From: Clostridium sp. SM-530-WT-3G
Lineage (GTDB): Bacteria > Bacillota > Clostridia > Clostridiales > Clostridiaceae
Length of the DNA stretch: 64,000 nucleotides
Assembly: GCF_012843905.1 (NCBI RefSeq)
Contig: NZ_JABAGC010000001.1
Span: forward strand, 124,001-188,000
Direction of reading: 5' to 3'
The notes under the pieces are model-generated. The model searched no databases, was not told the DNA's origin, and was given only the letters and a program-made list of their open reading frames with translations. Of the stretch, positions 27,642-36,838 are shown piece after piece (the stretch's first letter is position 1; each line of letters opens with the position of its first letter). The translations under genes and the position numbers were made by a program.

Positions 27642-29593
27642 GTTTCTTCTCCTTTTACTTCTAATATTTTATATACTCTTAATATTTCGCCTACGCTCCA
27701 AGCTTGAGCAAAGCACCCCTTTGATATTGAAGGATTCATACCATCATAAATTTCTGGAAGCTGGCCTATACATCCTTCTCTTAAGGCTGCTTCCATTATA
27801 CTTAACTGATTTTTGACTATTTCTATGGATTTTTTTGAATAGCCATTAACTTTTAAATATGCCATATAATATGCACCAAGAGGATATACCCATGTTGTTC
27901 CTTGATGATATGCTAAATCCCTATTGTATTGGCTTCCTCCATAAAAACCTTTGAATTCAGGATCATCACAAGATAATGTTCTTAGTCCATAAGGTGTATA
28001 TAATTTTTCAAATACAGTATCAACTACTTTTCTTTCTTTTTCTGGAGATAATATTGAAAAATGTCCAGATACAGCCCATATCTGATTACACCTTATTTGA
28101 TTATCATAATCATGATCTGAAACCACATCCTTAAGACATGATTTTTCTTCATTCCAGAACTTTTCATTAAAGCTCTTTTTTACTTTTAAAGCTAGCAATT
28201 CATAATCATCTACATTTCTGCCTAAAATCTTTCCTAAATCAGCCATTATATTTAAAGAATTATACCAGTAAGCATTAATTTCAACAGGTTTTCCATGTCT
28301 AGGTGTAGGAAGAATATCATTAATTCTTACATCCATCCATGTAACTTGATCTAAGTTGCTTCCAGCTTCAATTAGTCCATCAGAATCCATCTTTATATTA
28401 AAATCTGTACCATTCTTATACCAGTAAATAATATCTTCCATTATTACATAAGCTTCTTTTATAAAATCTAAATCTTTTGTCAACATATAATACTCATAAA
28501 CTGTATTTATAAACAACAGCGAAGCATCTACTGTATTATACATGGCATTATTTTCACCTTCAGGGAAGAGGTTCGGCATAATTCCTTTCTTACAATACTG
28601 CATAAAGGTTCTTAGTATACTTTTTGCACATTCATAATTATTTACTGCAAGAGTCAATCCGGGCAGTGCTATCATAGTATCCCTTCCCCAGTCACTAAAA
28701 AACGGATATCCAGCTATTATAGTTTTACCATTTGTAGATTCTCTATTAACTATAAAATCATCTGCAGCCATAGCTAACATCTTACCAACTTCACTTTTTA
28801 TTTTACTTTGAGATTGTAATTTCTTTCTATAGTTAATTTCATTAAGTATCATTTCATCAATAGTTTCACATATTTCATCTGTACTATAAATAACATAGAA
28901 TTCTTTATTGGATTTTGGTTCAATAGTAAATTCTATTGTGTGGTTATAAGCATTACGTCCAATTTTATCCCTTCCATCTCTTTCATCATGAGAATAAAGA
29001 ATATTATCAATATATTCGGTTTCAAATACGCTTACTTTTCCATTAGTTTTATAGTTTAAACTTATATTATTACTTTGAATTTTATTATCATCAGTAATAA
29101 AATTTTGAGTTTTTTCTAATAGATATCCTTTAGGAACAAATTCTAAGTATGGAGTCAATAGTAATGTTCCTTTTTCGTCTGAAAAATTGTTTACTTCATA
29201 TTTTATACCTACAGCATTTTGTCCATACTTCATAACTATTATTTTATTTATTTCAAATCCATTTATATGATATGTCCACTTTGGAACATACTCAAACTCA
29301 AACTTACTTTCATAAAAAAAGCCATTCCTATTTAATTTTGAATTTAAATATTCCTGGCTTGATAGATCATATGAGTTATTTTTAACCTTTAAAGTTTCTC
29401 CTATATTAGAAACTAAATTATATCTATTATTGGGTGCTTTTAGACATGCCATTAAAATAGCATGATCATTTCTAGCATTTGAACCAATTATGGTTAGAGA
29501 AGAGAAACCGCCTAATCCATTTGTTAGGATAAAGCAGTTTTCTTGTCCTCTTTCCATTGAACTCCAATCATTTTTTCCATATATAAATTTCAT
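27635..29593 (-). CDS. glycogen/dextrin debranching enzyme, GH133 (amylo-alpha-1,6-glucosidase)
   Basis: The 652-aa protein removes alpha-1,6-linked glucose stubs. The N-terminal beta-sandwich begins with NGLGGFSSLTIIGSNARNDHAIL. The (alpha/alpha)6 GH133 domain follows from about residue 280, with TIIAGYPFFSDWGRDTMIALPG, PNLFPEGE, YNTVDASLLFINTVYEY, QVTWMDVR and CFAQAWSVGE near the end. No signal peptide. It follows the LipO-type gene by 3 bases and overlaps pulA. Together the two enzymes would debranch imported limit dextrins. Confidence 0.93.
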   Translation of the reverse strand: MKFIYGKNDWSSMERGQENCFILTNGLGGFSSLTIIGSNARNDHAILMACLKAPNNRYNLVSNIGETLKVKNNSYDLSSQEYLNSKLNRNGFFYESKFEFEYVPKWTYHINGFEINKIIVMKYGQNAVGIKYEVNNFSDEKGTLLLTPYLEFVPKGYLLEKTQNFITDDNKIQSNNISLNYKTNGKVSVFETEYIDNILYSHDERDGRDKIGRNAYNHTIEFTIEPKSNKEFYVIYSTDEICETIDEMILNEINYRKKLQSQSKIKSEVGKMLAMAADDFIVNRESTNGKTIIAGYPFFSDWGRDTMIALPGLTLAVNNYECAKSILRTFMQYCKKGIMPNLFPEGENNAMYNTVDASLLFINTVYEYYMLTKDLDFIKEAYVIMEDIIYWYKNGTDFNIKMDSDGLIEAGSNLDQVTWMDVRINDILPTPRHGKPVEINAYWYNSLNIMADLGKILGRNVDDYELLALKVKKSFNEKFWNEEKSCLKDVVSDHDYDNQIRCNQIWAVSGHFSILSPEKERKVVDTVFEKLYTPYGLRTLSCDDPEFKGFYGGSQYNRDLAYHQGTTWVYPLGAYYMAYLKVNGYSKKSIEIVKNQLSIMEAALREGCIGQLPEIYDGMNPSISKGCFAQAWSVGEILRVYKILEVKGEETC

Positions 29594-29596
29594 ATT

Positions 29597-31288
29597 TTAA
29601 TCCTTTCCACTACTATATTTTACCTCTTCTCTTACTTCATTAGTAATTGTACCGCCACCTTGTCTGTACCACTCTTCAACAAACTTATCAAAGTAATCAA
29701 TAGATTCTTCACCTGTAATTATCTTCAAATATGTCTGTTTTTCTAATTCCTTCAGCTTCCACCAAACTTTTGACATAGTATCAGTATTTTTATTATAAAA
29801 GTATGTTTGAACCTTATTCAGCTTTGAATTAAATAAAAGAGATGTAGCACTAATTCTAGATTTATATGCAGCCCAGTCTTCCATAGACGCATCTTTTGGA
29901 TTTTCTAAATATCTTGCACATTGCTCATAATACGAATATTCAATAAGCTGCAGTTCATCAACATCCTTTTTACCTTCTAAAACTGCTGTTATATTCTTAT
30001 ATCCATTTACTAAAGCCTCTTTGTAATCTACATTTATTGAAAATGGTCTTGCAGTAGGATCTACATTATCAACATAGTATTGTTTTATTTCATATGCTTC
30101 TTTATTGCTATTGTTAAAATAATCAAAAAGAGCACTACATTCCTTCATAACAATTTCAGGATGCTCGAATCCTTTTCTTACAACAATAAACTTATTGCTT
30201 GGATTTTGAGAGCAAAAGCTTGTACTTCCATCATTATTTGTAGGTATCATATAAGGCTCCCAGTCAGCATTAGGATCATGCTTTAAAGAACCTATTAATG
30301 GATTATTAGGTGACCACCATAGTCCAAAAAATGCACCACATTCTCCATTTATAATAATATCCTCAATATTATTCTGATTACGCAACAAAAATTGTTTATC
30401 TAAAATTCCACTTTTATATAATTCATTTAAATAGGCTAAAGCATTTTTAGATTCCTTTTGTACTGATCCATAAACTATATCTCCATTTGAATTCTTTATC
30501 CATTTCTTTGGATATGAATTAAAAGAGGCAAAAATCACATCAGCTTGTCCAGTATAACTATATCCACGCTCATTAGTTAATTCTGGAGAACAAACAAGTC
30601 CTATTGTTTTTCCATCTCCATTATTGCCAGGATCCTTATCAATAAATTCATGTATTATATTAACAGCATCATTTAATGTTTTTGGTGGCTCTAATCCTAA
30701 CTTATCCATCCAATCTTTCCTAAGCCACAGCATATTAGGACCATTATCAATATTTGTTTCAGGTAGTGCCATAAGCTTTCCATCAAAAGTCACATTGTCT
30801 AAAATATCTTTACCATAACTTTTATAAATATCTTTAATTCTTGGACTAGCACATTTCTCATAAACGTCGCTTAAATCCTCAATCATATCATTTTCTATAA
30901 GAAGTTTTAAATAAGAATAATCATTAACAACCATTATATCTGGGATGTTATTTTCTGAAATAGCCATATTAAGCATATTATTATAATTATTTTCGATATC
31001 TTCAAATACATCTACATTTTGTATGTTAATTTTATTTTTCAGATATCTAGTATAAGCATTATTTTCATAAGTATCACCATCTGGCATATTAGAATTATTC
31101 TCTCCTGTCATTTTACCTAATGTATAAGTTATTGTTTCAGGATATCTGCCAAAGGGAGTATTACACGCTTCTTCATACTCTTTATCAAATTGCTCTTTAT
31201 TATGAAATGATTGGGTGTTATTATAACACCCAATCATGTTTTGTAATATATATATTAATGCAAATATAAAAATTAAAGGCTTTTTCAT
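29597..31288 (-). CDS. LipO-type extracellular solute-binding lipoprotein (563 aa)
   Basis: A large family 1 extracellular binding protein. The signal peptide MKKPLIFIFALIYILQ runs into the lipobox MIGC, so the protein is membrane-tethered outside the cell. The region PDIMVVNDYSYLKLLIENDMIEDLSD and the tryptophan-rich segments (MLWLRKDWMDKLGLEPPKTL, YSYTGQADVIFASFNSYPKKWIK) match LipO/YtcQ-like proteins that usually work with LplB/YtcP permeases under YesMN. Here it sits after malEFG. The start is ATG 31288, 5-6 bases after GGGAGG. A second binding protein in one operon suggests either a second ligand or a co-sensor for YesM; both are inference. Confidence 0.85.
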   Translation of the reverse strand: MKKPLIFIFALIYILQNMIGCYNNTQSFHNKEQFDKEYEEACNTPFGRYPETITYTLGKMTGENNSNMPDGDTYENNAYTRYLKNKINIQNVDVFEDIENNYNNMLNMAISENNIPDIMVVNDYSYLKLLIENDMIEDLSDVYEKCASPRIKDIYKSYGKDILDNVTFDGKLMALPETNIDNGPNMLWLRKDWMDKLGLEPPKTLNDAVNIIHEFIDKDPGNNGDGKTIGLVCSPELTNERGYSYTGQADVIFASFNSYPKKWIKNSNGDIVYGSVQKESKNALAYLNELYKSGILDKQFLLRNQNNIEDIIINGECGAFFGLWWSPNNPLIGSLKHDPNADWEPYMIPTNNDGSTSFCSQNPSNKFIVVRKGFEHPEIVMKECSALFDYFNNSNKEAYEIKQYYVDNVDPTARPFSINVDYKEALVNGYKNITAVLEGKKDVDELQLIEYSYYEQCARYLENPKDASMEDWAAYKSRISATSLLFNSKLNKVQTYFYNKNTDTMSKVWWKLKELEKQTYLKIITGEESIDYFDKFVEEWYRQGGGTITNEVREEVKYSSGKD

Positions 31289-31363
31289 ATTTCTTCCTCC
31301 CAGAATACATAATTTGTCATATTTTATATAATACATCAAATTATATTCTGTAACAATATTTTT

Positions 31364-32212
31364 CTAACCTTTTACAGCACCTGCACTACCTTGTGTATAA
31401 TATTTCTGTATTGAACAGAATAAAATTGCTATTGGAATAGAAACTAATACTGCACCAGCTGCAAATCTTGTATAGAAGTTTGTTATATTTTCTTTAGTAA
31501 GCATATTCCATAAACCAATTGCTACTGTGTAATATTGAGTATCTGTACCACAAATAACTTTTGCAAATATAAAGTCTATCCAAGGAGCAATGAATGCTGT
31601 AACTATAGTTTGTACTATAATTGGTTTAGATAATGGTATAGTTATTCTTGTAAAGATTTGCCATCTTGTACATCCATCAATAATTGCTGCTTCATCAATT
31701 GCTTTTGGAATTGTATCAAAGTATCCTTTAGCTACGAAGAATCCAATACCTGCTCCTCCTGAGTATACAAGCACTAAAGATACAAGTTTTAAAGCTCCTT
31801 CAGTTAATCCCATAGCTTTTAAGATGTAGTAAACTGCAATCATTGTTAAGAAACCAGGAAACATACCAAGAATTAATGATATATCCATTAGTTTTCTTCT
31901 GCTTTTAAATCTCATTCTTGACATTACATAAGCCACTGATAATACGAAGAATGTAGATAATAAACAGCTGAATATTGCAACAACAAATGTATTACCAAAC
32001 CATCTAGGGAAATTAAATAAATCAGTTTCAGTAAATAATCTTACATAGTTATTTATTGTATATGATTTAGGTAAGAAAGTTGATGTATATGCACCACTTT
32101 CACCTCTAAATGATATTAAAATTACCCAAGCTATAGGAAGTACCCATATGAAAACTAAAACTGCAAGAAATAAGTGTACAAGTGTGTTGGTTATTGCTTT
32201 TTTGCTCTTCAT
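31364..32212 (-). CDS. malG: maltodextrin ABC transporter permease MalG
   Basis: The 282-aa six-helix permease contains the cytoplasmic EAA loop DEAAIIDGCTRWQIFTRITIPLSKP, which docks the ATPase, and ends in TQGSAGAVKG, the conserved MalG C-terminus. ATG overlaps the malF stop by one base (TAATG), so the two subunits are translationally coupled. It pairs with MalF and the MalE-like binding protein to import maltose or maltodextrins; the ATPase is not in the window. Confidence 0.93.
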   Translation of the reverse strand: MKSKKAITNTLVHLFLAVLVFIWVLPIAWVILISFRGESGAYTSTFLPKSYTINNYVRLFTETDLFNFPRWFGNTFVVAIFSCLLSTFFVLSVAYVMSRMRFKSRRKLMDISLILGMFPGFLTMIAVYYILKAMGLTEGALKLVSLVLVYSGGAGIGFFVAKGYFDTIPKAIDEAAIIDGCTRWQIFTRITIPLSKPIIVQTIVTAFIAPWIDFIFAKVICGTDTQYYTVAIGLWNMLTKENITNFYTRFAAGAVLVSIPIAILFCSIQKYYTQGSAGAVKG

Positions 32213-33627
32213 TATTGGAATCCCTCCTCATTTTTATATGATCCAGTTCTCTTAAATACAACAAGTGCAGAAACGGCTGATAGTATAAATATAAATATTG
32301 CTATAACAGCACCTAAGTTGTAGTCTTTTTGATCTATAGTTAATTTATATAACCATGTAACAAGTAAGTCTGTTTTACCAGCTGACATCTTGTAATATTC
32401 CATTGTTGCTGGTGCACCACCAGTTAATAAGAATATTACATTAAAGTTATTTATGTTTCCAACAAAATCAGTAATTAATTTTGGTGCAGTTACAAATAAC
32501 ATATATGGTAATGTAATTTTGAAGAATATTGTTACAGGGTTTGCTCCATCTACTCTAGCAGCTTCATATAAATCTTCTGGAATATTTTGAAGAATACCAG
32601 TCATAGTTAAAATACCATATGGAATACCAACCCATAAGTTAACAATTATAAGAGTTACACGTGCCCAAGTTACATCAGTCCAGAAAGGAAGTGACTGACC
32701 TTGTGCTAAGAAGCCTAAATTTCTAAGTAGAATATTAACAGCACCTTCTGGTTGAAGCATTGTATTCATAATTAGTAATGATACGAATTGTGGAACGGCT
32801 ATTGATAATACAAAACCAAATCTCCAGAATGATTTAAATTTAGTTCCTTTACGATTGATTATTAATGCAATTACCATAGAAAAGAAATAATTCAAGAATG
32901 TAGCAAATACTGCCCATACTACTGTCCATCCTAATACATGCCAGAATGTACGTCCAAGTTCACCTGAAAAATCTAATAATTGACGGAAATTTGTCAATCC
33001 AACCCAGTGGAATAAGTTTCCTGGCGGTTGATGGTCTCTATCATAATTTGTAAAGGCCATAGTCATCATAAATATTACTGGTATAATAGTAAATAATATA
33101 ATACCCATTGATGGTAAGAATAATAAAGTTTTATGAAGGTTACCATCTAAATATGTTAACATTTCCTCTTTGAATGTAGGAATATGTTGATTTCTCATAC
33201 TCTTAACTTGTACTTTATATGCAGACTTTACAGCTGCTCTCCATATTACTACGAAACCTGCTATCATAAAAAATGTGGCAACACCATATAGCAGAATAAG
33301 CATTGAGTTATCGCCTATAATATACTCATACACTTGTTTAGATTCATTAAATATTTCACCTGTTTCTTTTTCACCAAGTGATCCTAACATATATATTGAA
33401 TTAAATCCTTTTGTGATTAATTGAACTATGAATAAAATTTCTGTTAATAAAAATAAGATACCTTTTGTATACTCTTTATGAGCAAGGTTTCCAGCACCTA
33501 ATATAAACATTGATAGCTTAGTAAATTTATCACCATATTTAAATGCATTTGAAACCGTATATTCTGCATTCATTTTATCAATTGCAGAAGTATTCTTTGA
33601 AGGTTCTTTTGGTTCGAATTTTAGCAC
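32212..33627 (-). CDS. malF: maltodextrin ABC transporter permease MalF
   Basis: The 471-aa protein is longer than minimal permeases because of an N-terminal extension with extra helices before the core, as in MalF. The EAA loop is YEAARVDGANPVTIFFKITLPYM, and MTMAFTNYDRDH is the family phrase after the first core helix. The start is GTG with GGAGG 8 bases upstream. A hairpin lies in the 72-bp gap to malE. Confidence 0.92.
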   Translation of the reverse strand: MLKFEPKEPSKNTSAIDKMNAEYTVSNAFKYGDKFTKLSMFILGAGNLAHKEYTKGILFLLTEILFIVQLITKGFNSIYMLGSLGEKETGEIFNESKQVYEYIIGDNSMLILLYGVATFFMIAGFVVIWRAAVKSAYKVQVKSMRNQHIPTFKEEMLTYLDGNLHKTLLFLPSMGIILFTIIPVIFMMTMAFTNYDRDHQPPGNLFHWVGLTNFRQLLDFSGELGRTFWHVLGWTVVWAVFATFLNYFFSMVIALIINRKGTKFKSFWRFGFVLSIAVPQFVSLLIMNTMLQPEGAVNILLRNLGFLAQGQSLPFWTDVTWARVTLIIVNLWVGIPYGILTMTGILQNIPEDLYEAARVDGANPVTIFFKITLPYMLFVTAPKLITDFVGNINNFNVIFLLTGGAPATMEYYKMSAGKTDLLVTWLYKLTIDQKDYNLGAVIAIFIFILSAVSALVVFKRTGSYKNEEGFQ

Positions 33628-33644
33628 CTTACATTCCTCCTTTT

Positions 33645-33679
33645 TATATAAGGGGCCTTTATATAAGGCTCCTTATAAG
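33645..33679 (-). promoter_or_regulatory. malE-malF intercistronic hairpin
   Basis: CTTATAAGGAGCCTT pairs with AAGGCCCCTTATATAA, about 15 bp with one mismatch, just after malE and before the malF ribosome site. Such stems commonly protect the abundant binding-protein mRNA and reduce read-through to the permeases. Confidence 0.65.
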
Positions 33680-33699
33680 TTTAATAAATATTACTAATA

Positions 33700-34983
33700 C
33701 TATTTGTTCATGCTTTCGCCCATATCTTTAGTCCTTTGCTCAGCGTTTTCTAAAGTTATATCCCCTTGGATAATAGATTTACCCATTGCTTCTGCTGGAC
33801 TCCAGTAGTTGTCCATTTTCTTAACCATTGGTTGAGTTTTAGAAGCATTGTTTATTTCTGCAATTACAGCTGAAGCAACTGCATCATTTTTAATTTCATC
33901 AGATTCTGTAACTGATTTCCAAGTTGGAACATATCCTCTAACTTCATAGTGTAATTTTTGTGATTCTTCTCCACCTAAGTATGCTGCAAGTGCTACTGCA
34001 ACTTCCATGTTCTTGCACTTAGGATTTACACCAACTGCTTTTGATCCTGCAAAAGATCTTAATTGTTTTTCTTGTCCATCTAATGTTATTGTTGGAAGTT
34101 GAGTTACTCCCATGTTATCACCTAAAGCTTTTTTAATTGCTGCTGCATCCCAAGAACCAGTAGTAAATGCTCCTAATTTACCATCTGTAAATTTAGTTAA
34201 TGAAGCACCTGTTGAATCAGCTGGTTCACAGAAATACTTAGGATTATTCTTTAAGTTTACAAGATATTTAGTAACTTCAGGGTGATCCCCAAATGTCATT
34301 CCAGCATTTTCGTCTGTACCATTTGGTCCGAATAATTCTCCACCACCTGCATAGTAGAATGAAGAAATATACCAGCTATTATTAATTGGACATGAGAAGT
34401 TAGATACTCCATCTCCTAAATCTTTACTCATCATCTTATCAAGATTCTTTACATCATCAGCACTATATTTGCTCTTATCGTAGAATAACATAAATGTATT
34501 TGGTGTAAATGGGAATCCATAAACTCCATCTTTATATGTTACTGAATTAACCATTGCTTCACTGTTATTTGCTTTCATCTCATCAACATATTTACCACCA
34601 AGTTTAGAAATAGCTCCCGCTTCAACCATACTTGGAATTTGGTCATTTGCATATAAGAATACGTCTGCTGTAGCATCTAAGTCCTTTAAAGCTTCTTTAT
34701 TAGCATCACCTTCAGATACTGCTGCATATTCAAACTTTATGTCCCATTCTGAATGCTCTTCATTAAACTTATCACAAAGATAAGGAATAATACCGTTTGG
34801 ATATTTATCACTTGGAGTTTGATCTTCTTGTGGAGCCCAAACTTTTAATTTAATAGTTGTATCTGAAGAACCAGCTGAACCTGATTCACTCTTGTTAGCT
34901 GTGCTTGAAGATCCACATCCTAACATACAAGTTGCTGCAATTGATGCAGTTAATAAAATTGACAATACCTTTTTAACTTTCAT
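33700..34983 (-). CDS. malE: maltose/maltodextrin-binding lipoprotein MalE
   Basis: The 427-aa protein has a signal peptide and lipobox CMLGC near residue 19-23, a Ser/Gly linker, then a family 1 binding fold: LKVWAPQEDQ, the hinge phrase YGFPFTPNTFMLFYDKSKY and FTTGSWDAAAIKKALG. These match maltose-binding proteins of Gram-positives (MalX/MdxE). It captures linear or branched maltodextrins at the surface for MalFG. GAGGGCG precedes ATG by about 7 bases. It is separated from yesM by 151 bp containing an operator-like inverted repeat. Confidence 0.9.
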   Translation of the reverse strand: MKVKKVLSILLTASIAATCMLGCGSSSTANKSESGSAGSSDTTIKLKVWAPQEDQTPSDKYPNGIIPYLCDKFNEEHSEWDIKFEYAAVSEGDANKEALKDLDATADVFLYANDQIPSMVEAGAISKLGGKYVDEMKANNSEAMVNSVTYKDGVYGFPFTPNTFMLFYDKSKYSADDVKNLDKMMSKDLGDGVSNFSCPINNSWYISSFYYAGGGELFGPNGTDENAGMTFGDHPEVTKYLVNLKNNPKYFCEPADSTGASLTKFTDGKLGAFTTGSWDAAAIKKALGDNMGVTQLPTITLDGQEKQLRSFAGSKAVGVNPKCKNMEVAVALAAYLGGEESQKLHYEVRGYVPTWKSVTESDEIKNDAVASAVIAEINNASKTQPMVKKMDNYWSPAEAMGKSIIQGDITLENAEQRTKDMGESMNK

Positions 34984-35007
34984 ATTTACGCCCTCTTTTC
35001 TTTTTTT

Positions 35008-35026
35008 GATTTCGTTTTCTGAAATC
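35008..35026 (-). promoter_or_regulatory. operator-like inverted repeat upstream of malE
   Basis: GATTTC and GAAATC flank seven bases, about 25 bp before the malE start. On the - strand AGAAAACGAAATCA matches the catabolite-control cre consensus TGNAANCGNTNNCA at six of eight fixed positions. It could bind CcpA, YesN or another regulator. Confidence 0.4.
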
Positions 35027-35134
35027 GTATTCTTGTTTACAATATAATTTTACTTTTTGTGGGACAAACGGTAAATATAAAAAAATTTAGAAACATATCA
35101 ATATTTTACTTTTTTTAAAAAACTTATCATTTTT

Positions 35135-36838
35135 TTATAATTCAGCTGGTATTTTCACTATTATCTTTGTTCCTATTTCCAGTTCACTTTCAACCTGCAT
35201 ACTATAATAATCACCATAATATAGTTTTATTCTTTCATTAACATTACGTACACCATATCCTTTAGACTTATTAGTAAGTATAGTGTTTATCTTATTCTGT
35301 TCCATTCCTACTCCATTATCTTCTACAATCAAATATATATTACTATCTTCTTTTATTCCTGTTATTTTTATTTTTCCTCTTCCATCTGTTTTCAAATCTA
35401 TTCCATGATCTATAGCATTTTCAACTAATGGCTGCAATATAAGATTTAAAACCTTATATTCTAATATTTCTTCATCTATATCCATAATCACGTCAAATTC
35501 ATAATCATGCATCATAAGCTGGATATCTAAATATGATTTTGTATTTTTTAATTCATCTCGTATTGTAAGTATATTTTTCCCCTTATTAAGAGCAGTTCTA
35601 TAAAAAGTAGATAAAGTCAAAGTAATTTTACTTATTTCTTTTTGGTCAGCTTCAATAGCCATCCAATTTATTAATGATAGTGTATTGTAAAGAAAATGAG
35701 GATTAATCTGAGCCTGAAGCGCTTTCATCTCATAATCTTTTTGTATTATTTTGCTTTCATAAACATCTTCTATTAAAGATTTAATTTGAAATATCATATT
35801 TCTAAATCCTCTTATTAAAGATCCGATTTCATCTCTTCTAGTGCTGTTTATAGTGACATTCATATCTCCCTTTTCTACTTTTTCCATATCAGCTCGTAAT
35901 TTCTCTATGTCTAAAACCATAAATTTAGATAAAAAAGTGGATGTAGTAATGGATAATATAATCAAAAATATAATAACTCCTGCTGTTTTTGTAAATAAAC
36001 TATTAATAGAATTATATATAAGACTTTCTGGTTTATATAAGATAATTGACCAATTTTCACAATTTGAACTACATTCAACAATTGCATAATTGCCAAGTTT
36101 ATTATTTTTCTTATTATCTTTATATTCTTCATAGGTCATCTGCATATTTTGATTTATATCTTCAAAGCGTGATACTTCTAATATGTTGTTGCCATCTTTA
36201 TCTATTACAAATATGCCATAATTTGAATCCTTCATGTTGTTAAACGACTCAAATAATTTACTATAATCTACGTCTAAATATAATACTCCAAAGCCAGAAT
36301 TCAAATGAAGAGTAGGCATGTTTCTAGCAGAAAATGCTTTCTTATTTTCTTTTGATACGTACCAATGAATATTGCTATTATCTTTTAAATCATCAAACCA
36401 TTCTTTATGTTCGATTTCTGATATTGGAGCAATAGTAGTATCATGTTTTACTATACCTTTTCTAGCATAGATAGTTACTCTATTAATATCACTGTGAAAA
36501 TATTTCAACGAAGAAAGCATTGGATCCAGAATACTCGAAAACTGATCATACATTTCATAATAACTATTATAATTATGGTTTACCACATTAGAAATGGTCT
36601 GATTAAAACCTATATAATCTGATAAATTATTATATATTCTAAGTTGGTTGTCCATATTTGATACTGCTTGAGATAAATAATTCCTTATATTTGCTTTTTC
36701 CTGATTTATCACTATTTCTTTTGTCTGGTTATACCATATTACTGCTAGCACAACTATAGGAACAAATCCAAGTATAATATAAGTCAAAAGAAGCTTGTAT
36801 CTAAATTTCAGATCACTTACAAAACCTTTAATCTTCAT
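35135..36838 (-). CDS. YesM-type sensor histidine kinase
   Basis: The 567-aa kinase has one N-terminal membrane helix (about 15-36), a roughly 235-residue extracellular sensor (dCache-like), a second helix (about 275-300), a HAMP linker (EKVEKGDMNVTINSTRRDEIGSL), the His_kinase motif QAQINPHFLYNTLSLI with the phosphorylated His, and an HATPase domain (PLVENAIDHGI, VEDNGVGM, GYGVRNVNERIKLYYG). This is the YesM/LytS-like class used to sense extracellular carbohydrates. It overlaps yesN by 11 bases and points into malE, so it probably controls maltodextrin uptake. Confidence 0.92.
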   Translation of the reverse strand: MKIKGFVSDLKFRYKLLLTYIILGFVPIVVLAVIWYNQTKEIVINQEKANIRNYLSQAVSNMDNQLRIYNNLSDYIGFNQTISNVVNHNYNSYYEMYDQFSSILDPMLSSLKYFHSDINRVTIYARKGIVKHDTTIAPISEIEHKEWFDDLKDNSNIHWYVSKENKKAFSARNMPTLHLNSGFGVLYLDVDYSKLFESFNNMKDSNYGIFVIDKDGNNILEVSRFEDINQNMQMTYEEYKDNKKNNKLGNYAIVECSSNCENWSIILYKPESLIYNSINSLFTKTAGVIIFLIILSITTSTFLSKFMVLDIEKLRADMEKVEKGDMNVTINSTRRDEIGSLIRGFRNMIFQIKSLIEDVYESKIIQKDYEMKALQAQINPHFLYNTLSLINWMAIEADQKEISKITLTLSTFYRTALNKGKNILTIRDELKNTKSYLDIQLMMHDYEFDVIMDIDEEILEYKVLNLILQPLVENAIDHGIDLKTDGRGKIKITGIKEDSNIYLIVEDNGVGMEQNKINTILTNKSKGYGVRNVNERIKLYYGDYYSMQVESELEIGTKIIVKIPAEL